From assembly GCA_963831605.1 (NCBI GenBank), contig CAWHQR010000010.1, forward strand, positions 1 through 64,000: a DNA stretch of 64,000 nucleotides, read 5' to 3'. The position numbers and the translations under genes were made by a program. Shown one piece after another: positions 21,670-30,452 of the stretch; the first letter of the stretch is position 1; the number at the start of each line of letters is the position of its first letter. The notes beneath the pieces are model-generated. The model did not search any database. It was not told where the DNA came from and worked only from the letters and a program-made list of their open reading frames with translations. Source of the DNA: DASUPK01 sp963831605 (lineage in GTDB: Bacteria > Actinomycetota > Thermoleophilia > Solirubrobacterales > 70-9).

Positions 21670-24417
21670 TCAGACGGGCTCCGGCTCCGGTACGCCCATC
21701 TGCATCAGCTGGGTCCGCGAGGCCACACCGAGCTTGCTGAAGACCTTGCGCAGGTGATAGTCGATCGTCCGCGGGCTCAGATAGAGCTGCTCGGCGACCT
21801 GGCGATTGGTCATCCCGGAGGCGACCAGCCCGGCAATCTGGAGCTCCTGCGGGGTGAGCTCGTCAAGCGTCGAGGGGTCGCGCTTCCTCGCGGTCTCCCC
21901 GGTCGCCCGAAGCTCCACTTCGGCGCGCTCCTCCCAACGCGGTGCGCCGACCTGCCGGAAGAGGTCGGCCGCCCGGCGCAGGTGAGGCCGTGCCTCACGC
22001 CGCGCACGATTGCGCCGCAGCCGCTCGCCGAAGAGCAGCTCGGTGCGGGCCTGCTCGAATGGCGAGAGGCCCGTGCCGGCCTGCAGCGATGCCTCGAATT
22101 GCCCGCGCCATTCTCCTTCGCTCACAACCGCACGGCAGCGCGCCAGCAGGGACAGGCGCGCCGGGCTTGGCGAATCCTCCACCCACTCCCCATAGCGCTC
22201 GAGCCGATCGACGGTCTCCTCAAGCCGCTCGGAGCGTGCCGCCGCCTCGATCAGGTCCGGGATCGACCAGAGGCCGGTGAGCGGATTCGACTCCGCTCGC
22301 TCGCCGTCGCTCACGATCAGCAGGCGGTCAGTCGCCTCGCTGGGTCTGCCCAGCGTCAGCTCGAGCAAGCCGAGCGCCCACATTGCGAACTCGCCGATCA
22401 GCACGGCGCCACCGTTCGCGGCGTGCTTCATGGCCTCGTCGGCGTGGTCGCGCCCCCGCGCCTCGTCTCCCCGCATCGCGTCGAGCAGCGCGAGGTTGGC
22501 CAGGTTCCGGCCGACACCCCAATGGTGTCCGAAGTCGCTGGCGAGCCTGATCCCCTCCTCCGCGGCGGCGTAGGCGAGCTTGAAGCGGCCATGGTCGGCC
22601 AGGGCGGCCGCCTGGTGCCCAAGCGCGACTGGCAGGACGCTGAGCAGCGCCCGTTCCCGCGCAATCGCGACTGCACGCGCGGCGTGGGGCAGGCCGTCTC
22701 TCGGCATGTTTCCGATCGTTGCGGCGCGTGCCGCCCAGATCAGCGCGTACGGATCCTGGAGCTCGACCGCCCGCTGGCTTGCCTCCAGCAGAAGCGGCGC
22801 GGCTCGTTGGTTGTCGCCGGCCAGCTCGGCTGCGATCCCGGTGAGGGCGGCGACTCTGAACCGATCGGTCTCGCTCCGCGGTTCGATCCGGCCGGCGCTT
22901 GCGGCGAGGTTGGCAGCCTGGGCGGAGTCGCCGGCGTACATGGCGGCCTCGCATGCTTCGGTCAACAGCTCGAGAGTGAGCGACCCGTCCTCGCTGGCTT
23001 CCGCCGCCTCGACCAGGATGGGGACGGCACCGCGGGCGTCACCGGTTCCCGCCTCGATAACACCCTGCAGATACAGAAGCCTCGGCCGCACCTCGCCTGT
23101 CGCAAGCGGTAGTGCCCGAGCGATCGTCTCTCGAGCACGCTCGGGCTGCCCGGCGGCCCACGCCGCCTCGGCGGCGGCGGCGAGACGGCCGATTCGGTGG
23201 CCGTCATCGGCACTCAATTCGGCCGAGCGAAGGAACGCCGTGGCAGCCGAGGCGTGCCCGCCGCGCGCCTGATACCGACGCGCTGATGCCTCCAGCGCGC
23301 CGGCGACCTCCTCGTCCGTCGTCAGCGTCGCCAGCGCCTGGTGCCACGCGCGACGGTCGGCGTCGGCGCTGCCATTCAGCGCCGAAGCCAGCGCCAGGTG
23401 TGCGCTTCGCCGCTGGCTGTGCGTCGACGACTCGAGCAGCGCGGAACGCACCAGCGGGTGGCGAAACGCGATTCCGCCGTCGACCACGCTGAGGAGACCA
23501 GCCTGCTCGGCATGGTCGAGCGCATTCGCGGGTAAACCCGCCTCGCCCGCCGCGCGAACCACCGTGGCCACCTCGTCGGCGTCGTCGAGCGCCGCAATCA
23601 ACAACGCGCTGCGTGTCTCGGTGGGCAATTGGTCGATACGCCCCAGGAAGGCGGTCCGTAGTCGCGCGCTCAGGGGCGTCGCTTCGGGTAGGGCGGCGCG
23701 GCCCAGTAGCTGTGAGGCGGACAACCCGTTCGGCAGCTCCAGCAGCGCAAGTGGGTTTCCGGCCGCTTCGGCAAGCAACCACTCGCGCACAGGATCGGCC
23801 GCCGCCGGAGCGCTCACCTTCAGGAGCTGCACGGCGGCTTCCGTGCCCACGCCCTCGACCATCAGCTCGGGCAGGTCCGGGGCGTTGAAACCTCGGCCAG
23901 CGCCTTCCCGGACCGCGAACAGCAGCGACACCGGCTCGGCCCCGAGTCTGCGCGCGCTGAAAACGAGGACCTCGACCGACTCCGCGTCCAGGAACTGCGC
24001 GTCGTCGATCAGACAGAGGAGCGGACGCTCATCCGCGGCGGCGGCGAGCATGCTGAGCGTCGCCGCCGACACGAGCAGGCGATCGGCTCCGTGGGAAGGA
24101 GCAAGCCCGAGCGCCGCCGAGAGCGCGGCCGCCTGCGTCTCGGGCAGCTCCCCGAGCTTGTCCACGACTGGCCGTAGCAGCCCGAAGAGACCTCCAAAGC
24201 CGAGATCCGATTCCCCCTCAACGCCCGCCGTTCGGAGCACCAGCCCCGCACCGGCGCGTTCGGCTGCATAGCCGAGCAGAGCCGTCTTGCCGATTCCCGC
24301 CTCGCCGCGCAAAACGAGGGAGCTGCTCTCTCCGGCCGCCGAAGCCTCCAGCAGGCGGTCGATCGCGGCGCACTCCTGCTCGCGGCCAACCAGCGCGCCG
24401 GAGTCGGCTGTCGCCAT
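21670..24417 (-). CDS. LAL-type LuxR-family regulator, copy 2
   Basis: 915 residues from MATADSGALVGREQECAAID. It has the same plan as copy 1: Walker A LRGEAGIGKTALLGYAAE, Walker B-like 'PLLCLIDDAQFLDAESVEVL', helical-repeat centre, and C-terminal LuxR domain 'LTPQELQIAGLVASGMTNRQ' then 'LSPRTIDYHLRKVFSKLGVA'. The helix-turn-helix parts are almost identical, so both may bind the same operator, while the sensor parts differ. The start at 24417 aligns with copy 1; an in-frame ATG 33 bases upstream is possible. The 37-bp motif lies 35 bases upstream of the start, suggesting autoregulation or shared control with the divergent 24546 gene. Confidence 0.9.
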   Translation of the reverse strand: MATADSGALVGREQECAAIDRLLEASAAGESSSLVLRGEAGIGKTALLGYAAERAGAGLVLRTAGVEGESDLGFGGLFGLLRPVVDKLGELPETQAAALSAALGLAPSHGADRLLVSAATLSMLAAAADERPLLCLIDDAQFLDAESVEVLVFSARRLGAEPVSLLFAVREGAGRGFNAPDLPELMVEGVGTEAAVQLLKVSAPAAADPVREWLLAEAAGNPLALLELPNGLSASQLLGRAALPEATPLSARLRTAFLGRIDQLPTETRSALLIAALDDADEVATVVRAAGEAGLPANALDHAEQAGLLSVVDGGIAFRHPLVRSALLESSTHSQRRSAHLALASALNGSADADRRAWHQALATLTTDEEVAGALEASARRYQARGGHASAATAFLRSAELSADDGHRIGRLAAAAEAAWAAGQPERARETIARALPLATGEVRPRLLYLQGVIEAGTGDARGAVPILVEAAEASEDGSLTLELLTEACEAAMYAGDSAQAANLAASAGRIEPRSETDRFRVAALTGIAAELAGDNQRAAPLLLEASQRAVELQDPYALIWAARAATIGNMPRDGLPHAARAVAIARERALLSVLPVALGHQAAALADHGRFKLAYAAAEEGIRLASDFGHHWGVGRNLANLALLDAMRGDEARGRDHADEAMKHAANGGAVLIGEFAMWALGLLELTLGRPSEATDRLLIVSDGERAESNPLTGLWSIPDLIEAAARSERLEETVDRLERYGEWVEDSPSPARLSLLARCRAVVSEGEWRGQFEASLQAGTGLSPFEQARTELLFGERLRRNRARREARPHLRRAADLFRQVGAPRWEERAEVELRATGETARKRDPSTLDELTPQELQIAGLVASGMTNRQVAEQLYLSPRTIDYHLRKVFSKLGVASRTQLMQMGVPEPEPV

Positions 24418-24451
24418 CGACCCATCGTAAGGCCGAACTGCGGTCTGCATA

Positions 24452-24488
24452 GACCGGCGACGCCGACTGGCGAAGTCACCGATGCGTT
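24452..24488 (-). repeat. 37-bp motif, copy 3
   Basis: On the minus strand AACGCATCGGTGACTTCGCC continues with AGTCGGCGTCGCCGGTC. It sits in the divergent region between the LAL gene at 24417 and the exported protein at 24546. Confidence 0.7.
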
Positions 24489-24545
24489 CGCGGGCTCGCG
24501 CACCGACCCTAGAGACGCTGCGCACCCAACCCAAGGAGCACACAG

Positions 24546-25178
24546 ATGAGAACCACGAAGACCGATTCACGACGACGACGCCTTCGAGTCAGCCCCGCGC
24601 TGGTCGTGGCCTCAATCGCCCTGTTCGCGGCGATGAGCGGCTTTGGCTACGCGGCGGTGAATATGAAGGCGAACAGCGTCAAGACGCGGAACCTCAGTCA
24701 TGCGGCGGTGACCACCGACAAGATCGCCGACGGCGCCGTCACCACTCCGAAACTGGCGCCTGACGCCGTCGCGCCGAGCGCGACGAACGCAGCCAACGCG
24801 GCGAACGCCGCCAGGCTCGGTGGGGCCGCTCCGGGCCAGTGTCAGACCGGCTGGCTCAAGGCCTCGATCGTGGTTGACACCTCGACCGTGTCGGACGCGA
24901 CGCCGGACGCAACCATTCCCGGAGCGTTCGACTGCGCCAGCAAGGCCGCCGATGCGGTGACGATCCACCGGATCGCCACTGGGCGGTACACGCTCACCCT
25001 CGCCGGCCTTGACTCGGGTGTCGCGATCTCGTCGAGCGCAAACGTTGGCGGCGGAGCGGCGAACGTCGTCACGGCGGCCAGCAAGGTCGACGCTCAGGGC
25101 AAGGTGAATCTGAACGTCTGGAACAACAGCGATGCAGCCCTCGTCGACGGCAAGACGGTCTCTCTGATCGTTTTCTGA
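24546..25178 (+). CDS. Exported protein with KNSV-type repeats
   Basis: 210 residues. It has basic N-terminal MRTTKTDSRRRRLRVSP, an export segment 'ALVVASIALFAAMSGFGYAA' to about 38, and repeats 'ANSVKTRNLSHAAVTTDKIA' and 'DGAVTTPKLAPDAV' (about 43-77). A C-terminal globular domain with two cysteines (GQCQTGW, FDCASK) follows. The layout matches the genes at 895 and 5014. AAGGAG before the ATG is a good ribosome-binding site. It diverges from the LAL regulator with a 37-bp motif in between, making it a candidate target. Function unknown. Confidence 0.8.
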   Translation: MRTTKTDSRRRRLRVSPALVVASIALFAAMSGFGYAAVNMKANSVKTRNLSHAAVTTDKIADGAVTTPKLAPDAVAPSATNAANAANAARLGGAAPGQCQTGWLKASIVVDTSTVSDATPDATIPGAFDCASKAADAVTIHRIATGRYTLTLAGLDSGVAISSSANVGGGAANVVTAASKVDAQGKVNLNVWNNSDAALVDGKTVSLIVF

Positions 25179-25198
25179 GTCGGCGGCTCGGAGTTCGA

Positions 25199-25224
25199 GG
25201 GCCCCGGCCGAAGAGCCGGGGCCC
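25199..25224 (+). terminator. Strong hairpin terminator between convergent genes
   Basis: GGGCCCCGGC and GCCGGGGCCC form a perfect 10-bp stem around CGAAGA, 20 bases after the 24546 gene's stop. It lacks a T-run but is well placed for both convergent transcripts. Confidence 0.6.
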
Positions 25225-25260
25225 GCCACTCCGACGGAGTCATTCCTGGCCGTGAGCGCC

Positions 25261-26716
25261 TCAGTCATCGAGGCCGGCGGTGACGCCGGCGCCCCATGCG
25301 ATTCCCTCGTCCGGTCCGCTCGAGCGAGAGTCGAGTTGACGCGCGGCTCTGACCGCTGCGCGTCCGAGTCCGTTGGCGTAGGTGGGGAACGAGAAGGGAA
25401 CCAGCGCGAGGTGTTCGACCATCGTGCCGGACGCCATGGCGAGTGCCGCCAGCTGAGCGAGTTCGACCGCACGCTCACCCACGATGTGGCAGCCGAGGAT
25501 CGTGTGGTTCCCGCGGTCGACGACGAGCTTGCAAAACCCCGTGGGGCGACCGTCGATGATCGGGCGCGGCATGGAGCCGAAGCCCTCAGCGCCCACGACG
25601 ACGTCATGGGTCTCGCGAGCGGCCGCCTCGGTGAGTCCGACAGAGGCGTATTCGGGATCGGTGAAGCTGCCCAGAGGGCTGACCTCCGGGGGGAGTACCT
25701 CGGTGCTTCCCACGGTGGCATTGGTCGCTGCGAGGTAGGCCTCGCGTGCGGCCTCGTGCACGACCATGATGTGCCCGGTGACGTCTCCCGCGGCGTAGAT
25801 GCCCGGGGCCGTCGTACGCAGCTGGGAGTCCACCTTGATGTAGCCGCGGGGATCGGTCTCAACTCCCGCGACCTCAAGGCCGAGGCGTTCGGTGTCGGCG
25901 ACCCAGCCAACCGCGACCACAGCCACGGTCGCGTCGATTTCTGCCGGTGCATCGCTCCCGGAGCGGACGAGTCGCACTCCGGAGGACGACGGCTCGAAGC
26001 GCTCGATCGTTCCGGCGTGCTCGAGGACGCGCACGCCGGAGGCCTCCAATGCAGTGCTCATCGCTTCGGCGACCTCCTCGTCCTCGCTCATGAGGATGCG
26101 GGGCGCCGCCTCGAACAGGGTGACCCGCGACCCGAAGGCGTTGAAGATCGAGGCGACCTGGACTCCGGTTGCACCGGCGCCGACCACGAGCAGCGAGTCG
26201 GGCACCGATTCGAGGCGCCAGGCGTCGCTGTGTGTGGAGGTCAGCTCGAAGCCGGGCACGGGGAGTTGCCGAGAGACACCTCCGGTGCACACGATGATCT
26301 GCGCGGCTCGCAGTCGGGTTCCGTGCTTCACTCTCGATTACATGCGGCGCGACGAAGCGGACCGCTCCGGCATTTTCATAGAGGGTCACGCCCGCCTGCT
26401 GGAACTCGTCACGGAAGAGCGCGTGCTCGCGCACGACGCCGGTGACCTCGCGAACGCGCGCAAGTAGACGGCGATAGTCGAGCGTGGGCTCGCCGGCGCT
26501 GATCCCGTACTGCTCGAGTTGCCGCGCCTCCCGCATCAGGCGCGCCGCGTGGGCCAAGGTCCGCACAGGCACCGGCCCGTCGTTGGCGGCCATTCCCCCG
26601 AGTTCGTCGCGCGTGACGAGAGCCGTTCGAGCTCCGAGTCGCGCCGCACGCAGCGCAGCGACGACGCCCGCGGGTCCAGCGCCGATCACGATCACACCGA
26701 AGTCGTCAGCCGGCAC
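25261..26716 (-). pseudogene. Pyridine-nucleotide FAD oxidoreductase, frameshifted
   Basis: Two overlapping frames together make one lipoamide-dehydrogenase-like protein of about 485 residues. Frame 1 (from 26716) has the FAD motif 'VIVIGAGPAGVVAALRAARL' and reads to 'VRFVAPHVIES'. Frame 2 takes over as 'HGTRLRAAQIIVCTGG' and contains the NAD motif 'LLVVGAGATGVQVASIF', the second FAD contact 'APGIYAAGDVTGHI' and the dimerisation domain 'SFTDPEYASVGLTEAAARE'. Removing one base near 26326 restores a smooth join (IESEHGTRL). Where the family has a redox CxxxxC, this protein reads 'GGMAANDGPVPVRTLAHAAR', so it is not a disulphide reductase. It is either a sequencing error or a recent null mutation. 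Confidence 0.8.
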
Positions 26717-26801
26717 CCTCGTAGCGTCGCATTTCCTGGACCCGCTGCCGGTCGAGACACAGCAGATAGCCGACTCTCGTCAGAGCCCCAGCCCCAGGAG
26801 G

Positions 26802-27290
26802 ATGACCGGACGGCGCTCTACGCTCGCTGCTGTGCTGGAGTTGAGCTTCGGCGACCTCCGGGAGCAGTTCGTGTTCGGCCTGGTCGACGGCATCAACGGT
26901 GCCGCGGGCCTGGTGATCGGGCTGCTCGGGTCGAGCGCCTCTTCGGCCATCATTCTGACGGCGCTGACGGCCCGGGCCGGGTCGAGCGCGGTGTCGATGG
27001 CCGGGGCGCAGTACCAGTCCGACCAGTCCGAGCTCCCGCGCAAGCTCAGGCTCGGGAGGGTCGCCGCGATGGGCGGCGGCTACTTGACCTCGGCGCTGTT
27101 GCCGGGCCTGGGGTTCGCGGTCGGGATCGAGGTCGGGGTGGCGGTGTTCGTCCCCTCGGCGGCTGTGATCCTGGTCGTGATCGCGTGGGCCCGCCACCGC
27201 CGCGCGGGCTGGGCGAAGGCGGTCCTGACGACGCTCGCGATCTTCGCGATGGCGATCGGCGCGGGGCTACTCGCCTCGGCGGTCGGCTAG
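26802..27290 (+). CDS. VIT1/CCC1-like membrane protein
   Basis: 162 residues with about four membrane spans. 'REQFVFGLVDGINGAAGLVI' near 22-41 and 'LTARAGSSAVSMAGAQYQSD' near 54-73 match the first half of the VIT1/CCC1 iron/manganese transporter family, with the usual small residues and acidic positions. 'RVAAMGGGYLTSALLPGLGF' and 'LTTLAIFAMAIGAGLLASAV' form the later spans. It is shorter than typical family members (about 230), lacking much of the cytoplasmic metal-binding helix. GGAGG directly abuts the ATG, so the start is uncertain; GTG at 26832 is an alternative. Confidence 0.7.
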   Translation: MTGRRSTLAAVLELSFGDLREQFVFGLVDGINGAAGLVIGLLGSSASSAIILTALTARAGSSAVSMAGAQYQSDQSELPRKLRLGRVAAMGGGYLTSALLPGLGFAVGIEVGVAVFVPSAAVILVVIAWARHRRAGWAKAVLTTLAIFAMAIGAGLLASAVG

Positions 27291-27367
27291 CTCGTGGCCG
27301 TCATCACGATTCCGGCGCTATGGAATTCGGGGCGTAAGACCCGTCCCCGACGGGACGCAGTAGAAGC

Positions 27368-28624
27368 ATGCATCCGACGTCCGCGCCCGACGAAGGCAAG
27401 CCGATCGTGATCGTCGGCGGCGGCCTCACCGGCGGCAACGCGGCGGCGACACTTCGCGACGAGGGGTTTCAGGGACGGGTCGTCCTGATCTCCCCCGAGC
27501 CGGGAGTTCCCTTCGGCCGTCCTCCGCTCTCCAAGACCTATCTCCGGTCCGAGGAGGATCTCGACGGCTGGTACGTGAGACCCGCGGAATGGTGGGAGGA
27601 GAACGAAGTCGAGAGGCTGACCGAGCTGGTCGCTTCTGTCGATCCCGCCGCCCACAGAGTCGTCATGGAGTCGGGCCAGGAGGTCGAATACCAGCAGGCT
27701 CTGATCGCCACAGGGGGGCGGAACCGGCGGCTCGACATCCCGGGGATCGACCTGCCCGGAATCCACCAGCTCCGCAGCGTTGCCGAGTGCGACGCGATCA
27801 AGGACGAGATCGGGGCCGACAGGCATGCGGTGGTCGTCGGGATGGGGTTCATCGGCTGCGAGGTCGTGGCGTCCCTGACGCAGCTCGGGGTGCGCGTGAC
27901 CTCGCTCTTCCCGGAGACCGTTCCGCTGAAGCGAGTCCTCGGCGATCAGGTCGGCGGCGTGATCGGCGGCTTCCACCGGGCCGAGGGAGTGGAGCTGATG
28001 CCCGGGAGCAAGATCACCGCATTCGAGGGCGAGGACAGGGTCGCAGCGGCCGTGACGGCGGACGGTGACCGCATCGAATGCGACTTCGCGGTCGTCGGCG
28101 TCGGGATCGAGCCGGTGCTGCCCAGCTTCACGTCGCCCGTTGATCAGGAGAACGGCCTGCTCGTCGACGAGCGCTGCCGTGCCAGTGCTCCCGATCTCTA
28201 CGGGGCCGGGGATGTGGCGAACCACCTCCATCCGCTGTTCGGGCGGGTTCGGGTCGAGCACTACAACAACGGCGAGAAGATGGGACAAGCGGCGGCGAGG
28301 TCGATGCTCGGCTCGACCGACGCCTACGACTACGTCCACACCTTCTGGTCCGACCAGTACGACCACAAGCTCGAGTACGCGGGTCACGCCACGAAGTGGG
28401 ACGACTTCGTGATCCGGGGAAACCTGGACGAGGGGAAGCTGCTCGGCTTCTACCTCCAGGAAGGGCTGCTGCGGGCCGCGGTCGGCATCGACCGTGGAGG
28501 CGACCCCGAATTGGACACCGACTCGGAAATGGCGGCCGCCGCCCGCCTCGTCGGCATGAGTGCGCGGCCCGACCCCGGCCGGCTTGCCGACGAGGGAATC
28601 GATCTCTGGTCGCTCACGGACTGA
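27368..28624 (+). CDS. Ferredoxin-reductase-like FAD/NAD oxidoreductase
   Basis: 418 residues. 'PIVIVGGGLTGGNAAATLRD' (about 12-31) binds FAD, 'VPFGRPPLSKTYL' is the typical strand-loop after it, 'RHAVVVGMGFIGCEVVASL' (about 156-174) binds NAD(P)H, and 'SAPDLYGAGDVANH' is the second FAD contact. This is the plan of BphA4/rhodocoxin-type reductases that pass electrons to small ferredoxins or cytochromes P450. The C-terminal reductase domain is present. A paralogue lies at 51896. No ferredoxin gene is adjacent. Confidence 0.85.
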   Translation: MHPTSAPDEGKPIVIVGGGLTGGNAAATLRDEGFQGRVVLISPEPGVPFGRPPLSKTYLRSEEDLDGWYVRPAEWWEENEVERLTELVASVDPAAHRVVMESGQEVEYQQALIATGGRNRRLDIPGIDLPGIHQLRSVAECDAIKDEIGADRHAVVVGMGFIGCEVVASLTQLGVRVTSLFPETVPLKRVLGDQVGGVIGGFHRAEGVELMPGSKITAFEGEDRVAAAVTADGDRIECDFAVVGVGIEPVLPSFTSPVDQENGLLVDERCRASAPDLYGAGDVANHLHPLFGRVRVEHYNNGEKMGQAAARSMLGSTDAYDYVHTFWSDQYDHKLEYAGHATKWDDFVIRGNLDEGKLLGFYLQEGLLRAAVGIDRGGDPELDTDSEMAAAARLVGMSARPDPGRLADEGIDLWSLTD

Positions 28625-28628
28625 CGCG

Positions 28629-28644
28629 AGGCCGCCGGCGGCCT
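28629..28644. terminator. Palindrome between convergent genes
   Basis: AGGCCGCCGGCGGCCT is a perfect 16-bp palindrome between the stops of the 27368 and 28643 genes. It has no T-run; a role in termination is only suggested. Confidence 0.35.
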
Positions 28645-29368
28645 ATTCGTTCGAGAACAGGGGGATATTCGCCCCGCTCGCCGCCACGAGACGAGTGTCC
28701 ATCAGGGCGACGACCAGCTCGGCGACGTCCCCGGGGGTCAGGCCGGGACGCAGCGCGGGGTTTGCCTGACGCAGCATCTGGGTGTCGACGGCGCCGGGGC
28801 TGACGCAGATCGCGCTGATGCCGTGCTCCTTGCCCTCGGCCGCGATCGCCTCCGTCAGGCCGATGACACCGTATTTGGAGACGTTGTACGCGGTCAGCCC
28901 GGGGAACTTCTCGGTGGCGTAGACGCCGGAGAGTGAGCCGAAATTGACGATGCGCCCCTCGCCGGAGCGCCGCATCGCAGCGAACGCCGCGCGGCAGCAG
29001 AGAAACGAGCCGGTCAGGTTGACATCGAGGGACTCCGCCCATGCCTCCGGCGTGATCTCGTCGAACGGCGCCGATCTGAGCACGCCGGCCGCGCAGACGA
29101 GGGCGGAGAGGCTGCCCAGTTCCCCCGCCGATGCGAAGAGGCGCTCGACCTGATCGGCATCGCTCACGTCGGTCGGTTTCGAGGTCGCTTCGCCCCCCTG
29201 CTCGCGAATGCGCCCGGCGACGGCGTCAAGGGCGTCGCCGTCACGGGCGGCGAGAACCACGTGAGCACCGGCGCCCGCGATGGCCTCGGCAGTGGCGGCT
29301 CCGATGCCGCGGCTGGCGCCCGTCACCACCGCCAGGCGCCCCTCGAGCCAGTGACGCGAGTCAGCCAC
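28643..29368 (-). CDS. Short-chain dehydrogenase/reductase
   Basis: 241 residues from a GTG start. 'LAVVTGASRGIGAATAEAIA' (about 12-31) is the NAD(P) site, 'DVNLTGSFLCC' carries the structural Asn, and 'NFGSLSGVYATEKFPGLTAY' then NVSKYG supplies the Ser, Tyr and Lys of the active site (YNVSK). It is an oxidoreductase of a carbonyl/hydroxyl group. The GTG lies 8 bases inside the end of the glycosyltransferase gene, so it is the last gene of the operon that begins with a PTPS-like gene. In a pterin context a sepiapterin-reductase-like role is possible, but that is inference. Confidence 0.85.
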   Translation of the reverse strand: MADSRHWLEGRLAVVTGASRGIGAATAEAIAGAGAHVVLAARDGDALDAVAGRIREQGGEATSKPTDVSDADQVERLFASAGELGSLSALVCAAGVLRSAPFDEITPEAWAESLDVNLTGSFLCCRAAFAAMRRSGEGRIVNFGSLSGVYATEKFPGLTAYNVSKYGVIGLTEAIAAEGKEHGISAICVSPGAVDTQMLRQANPALRPGLTPGDVAELVVALMDTRLVAASGANIPLFSNE

Positions 29369-30452
29369 GTGCTGCTGCCCGCGGTGCGGCGCCGACGACT
29401 CGCCGGTAGAGCTGTTCGTGAGCGTCAAGGCTTCGCTCGAGATCGAGGTCGCGTTCGGCGTGCGCTCGGCACTCCGAGCGCGACAAACCTGTGGCCCTGC
29501 CGACCGCGTCGGCCGCCGCCTCGATGTCGCCGGGTGCGACCAGGAAGCCGGTCGACCCGTCCACGACCACCTCGCCGAGGGCGCCGCGCTTGAAGGCGAC
29601 GACCGGAGTCCCGCACGCCTGCGCCTCGGCGGCGAGCATGCCGAACGGCTCATCCCACATCGCGGGGCAGAGAACCACGGCGGCGCGAGCCATCGCCGCC
29701 CAGAGTGTCGGGCGCGGCACCGCTCGATGGAGGGTGACGTCTGGGTCCGCCTGGCGAGGGTCGATCCGCTCCCGCTCGTAGTCGGCGTCGTAGCTGTCGC
29801 CATAGAGGTCGATGCGGGCCCCGGCTGCCCGGGCGATCTCGATGGCCTCGGCCGCTCCCTTCTCCGGGCTCAGCCTGCCGGCGAAGACTGCACCGTCCCC
29901 ACCCGCGGAGGACCACTCGATCAGCTCGGTGGGCACGTTGGGTGGGAGGATCGCCGCGACCGGGACGATTCGGCGCCAGGCGCTCGCCTGGAACTCGGAT
30001 ACCCCGGCGACCGTTGGCGGGTTGTCGGAATCGGCCGCTTGACGCAGAGCGCCGGCGACCGCCTCGTCCGGGGGCAGGTGGACCGTGTGCACCACGGGCG
30101 CGGGCAGATCGGCGGCGAGGGTGATCGCCGGGGCGTCGAAGGCGTGGTTGTGGATGACGTCGTATCGGTCCTCGCGGAGCACCGAGTAGACGGCGGCGAA
30201 CGAGTCGGCTGCGGCGTCCGCCCCGGCAGCGGCGCCGGAGGCCCGGTAGAGCGTGGCGCTCAACGCCCTGGGATCGACGCCGGCATCGATCACCTGAACC
30301 CCCGGCACCTCCGATCCGGCGGCGGCATAGAGGTGCACCTCGTGGCCCCTGCCGAGCAATCCACGCGCGAGGTCGGCGACGAAGGCCTGCGAGCCGCCGC
30401 GCTGAGGCTCACGGATCGCCGCGACGAGCGGCGCGACAAGGGCGACCCTCAT
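29361..30452 (-). CDS. GT4-type glycosyltransferase
   Basis: 363 residues. The N-terminal part 'RGGSQAFVADLARGLLGRGH' has the GG-x-loop of GT-B enzymes. The C-terminal part carries 'AVFAGRLSPEKGAAEAIEIA' near 201-220 and the donor-binding 'WDEPFGMLAAEAQACGTPVV' near 280-300 with the E-x7-E motif. It should move a sugar from a nucleotide donor; acceptor unknown. ATG overlaps the stop of the methyltransferase (ATGA), and its own stop overlaps the SDR start, so translation is coupled through the operon. Confidence 0.85.
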   Translation of the reverse strand: MRVALVAPLVAAIREPQRGGSQAFVADLARGLLGRGHEVHLYAAAGSEVPGVQVIDAGVDPRALSATLYRASGAAAGADAAADSFAAVYSVLREDRYDVIHNHAFDAPAITLAADLPAPVVHTVHLPPDEAVAGALRQAADSDNPPTVAGVSEFQASAWRRIVPVAAILPPNVPTELIEWSSAGGDGAVFAGRLSPEKGAAEAIEIARAAGARIDLYGDSYDADYERERIDPRQADPDVTLHRAVPRPTLWAAMARAAVVLCPAMWDEPFGMLAAEAQACGTPVVAFKRGALGEVVVDGSTGFLVAPGDIEAAADAVGRATGLSRSECRAHAERDLDLERSLDAHEQLYRRVVGAAPRAAARG

